A DNA stretch of 13,372 nt from Hyphomicrobiaceae bacterium (GTDB lineage: Bacteria; Pseudomonadota; Alphaproteobacteria; Rhizobiales; Hyphomicrobiaceae): contig JAFMSC010000062.1 of the NCBI GenBank assembly GCA_017353825.1, positions 1 through 13,372 on the forward strand. The letters run 5' to 3'. Below, one piece after another: positions 13,322 to 13,372 of the stretch. The notes beneath the pieces are model-generated. The model saw only the letters and a program-made list of their open reading frames with translations. It did no database searches and was not told where the DNA came from. A program made the translations under genes and the position numbers. Numbering within the stretch: position 1 is the first letter of the stretch; the number at the start of each line of letters is the position of its first letter.

Positions 13322-13372
13322 ATGGGGAGTTCCACGTCGCTCACAGACGCGGTGAAGGCCGCCGCGACGCAC
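13322..13372 (+). CDS. Start of a further gene sharing the SLTDAxKA motif; 3' partial
   Basis: ATG 13322 follows an excellent ribosome-binding site (GGGAGGGAG, 13311-13319), and the frame stays open to the window end, giving 17 residues (MGSSTSLTDAVKAAATH). Residues 6-16, SLTDAVKAAAT, nearly repeat SLTDAIKAVAT of the preceding ribbon-helix-helix protein, 107 bp upstream. It may encode a paralogue of that protein or another member of the same module. Nothing more can be said because the gene leaves the window. Confidence 0.6.
   Translation, partial: MGSSTSLTDAVKAAATH

Overview
The window looks like high-GC alphaproteobacterial DNA, probably from a rhizobium-like member of the Hyphomicrobiales. 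The main reason is gene order: from the left edge to about 7.3 kb it carries the export and sorting core of a non-flagellar type III secretion system (T3SS) as sctJ(tail)-sctK-sctL-sctN-sctO-sctQ-sctR-sctS-sctT-sctU. This is the order of the rhizobial nolT-nolU-nolV-rhcN-y4yJ-rhcQ-rhcR-rhcS-rhcT-rhcU segment. A REP-like repeat of the 'VIPAKA' type and a ParA/ribbon-helix-helix pair fit such a genome. The species cannot be fixed from this sequence.

Region 1 (1-7320, all +) is one tightly packed operon. Most genes overlap or nearly abut, several through ATGA or TGATG junctions. SctK/L/Q are cytoplasmic sorting-platform parts, SctN is the ATPase, SctO its coiled-coil stalk, SctR/S/T the membrane export gate and SctU the substrate-switch protein. 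Two details stand out. SctU has RAPG where the self-cleaving NPTH motif should be. SctQ has an internal ATG with a ribosome-binding-site-like sequence that would yield an 88-residue SctQ-C form. No sctV, secretin, needle, translocon, effector or chaperone gene lies to the right of sctU, so the rest of the system must be left of the window or elsewhere.

Region 2 (7321-9768) is unrelated to secretion. It has a 329-bp non-coding gap, a solitary DeoR-family regulator (+), a convergent gene for an unrecognised soluble 218-residue protein (-), and a gene-poor stretch of about 590 bp with small overlapping ORFs of doubtful status and a REP-like repeat.

Region 3 (9769-12028) is a divergent pair: a histidinol-dehydrogenase-family enzyme (-) with altered metal-site residues, and a HAD-superfamily phosphatase (+). 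Four tandem copies of an AT-rich unit of 18-19 bp lie between them.

Region 4 (12029-13372) begins with a control region holding copies of the palindrome TGCTAGCA. It continues with a small ParA-type ATPase, an overlapping gene for a basic protein with a C-terminal ribbon-helix-helix-like domain, and the start of a further gene cut by the window edge. A short motif, S-[LM]-T-x-A-[ILV]-K-x-[VA]-A-[TS], occurs twice in the ribbon-helix-helix protein and once at the start of the next protein. This suggests a small ParA-based module with a shared interaction motif and is the best candidate for something not well described.
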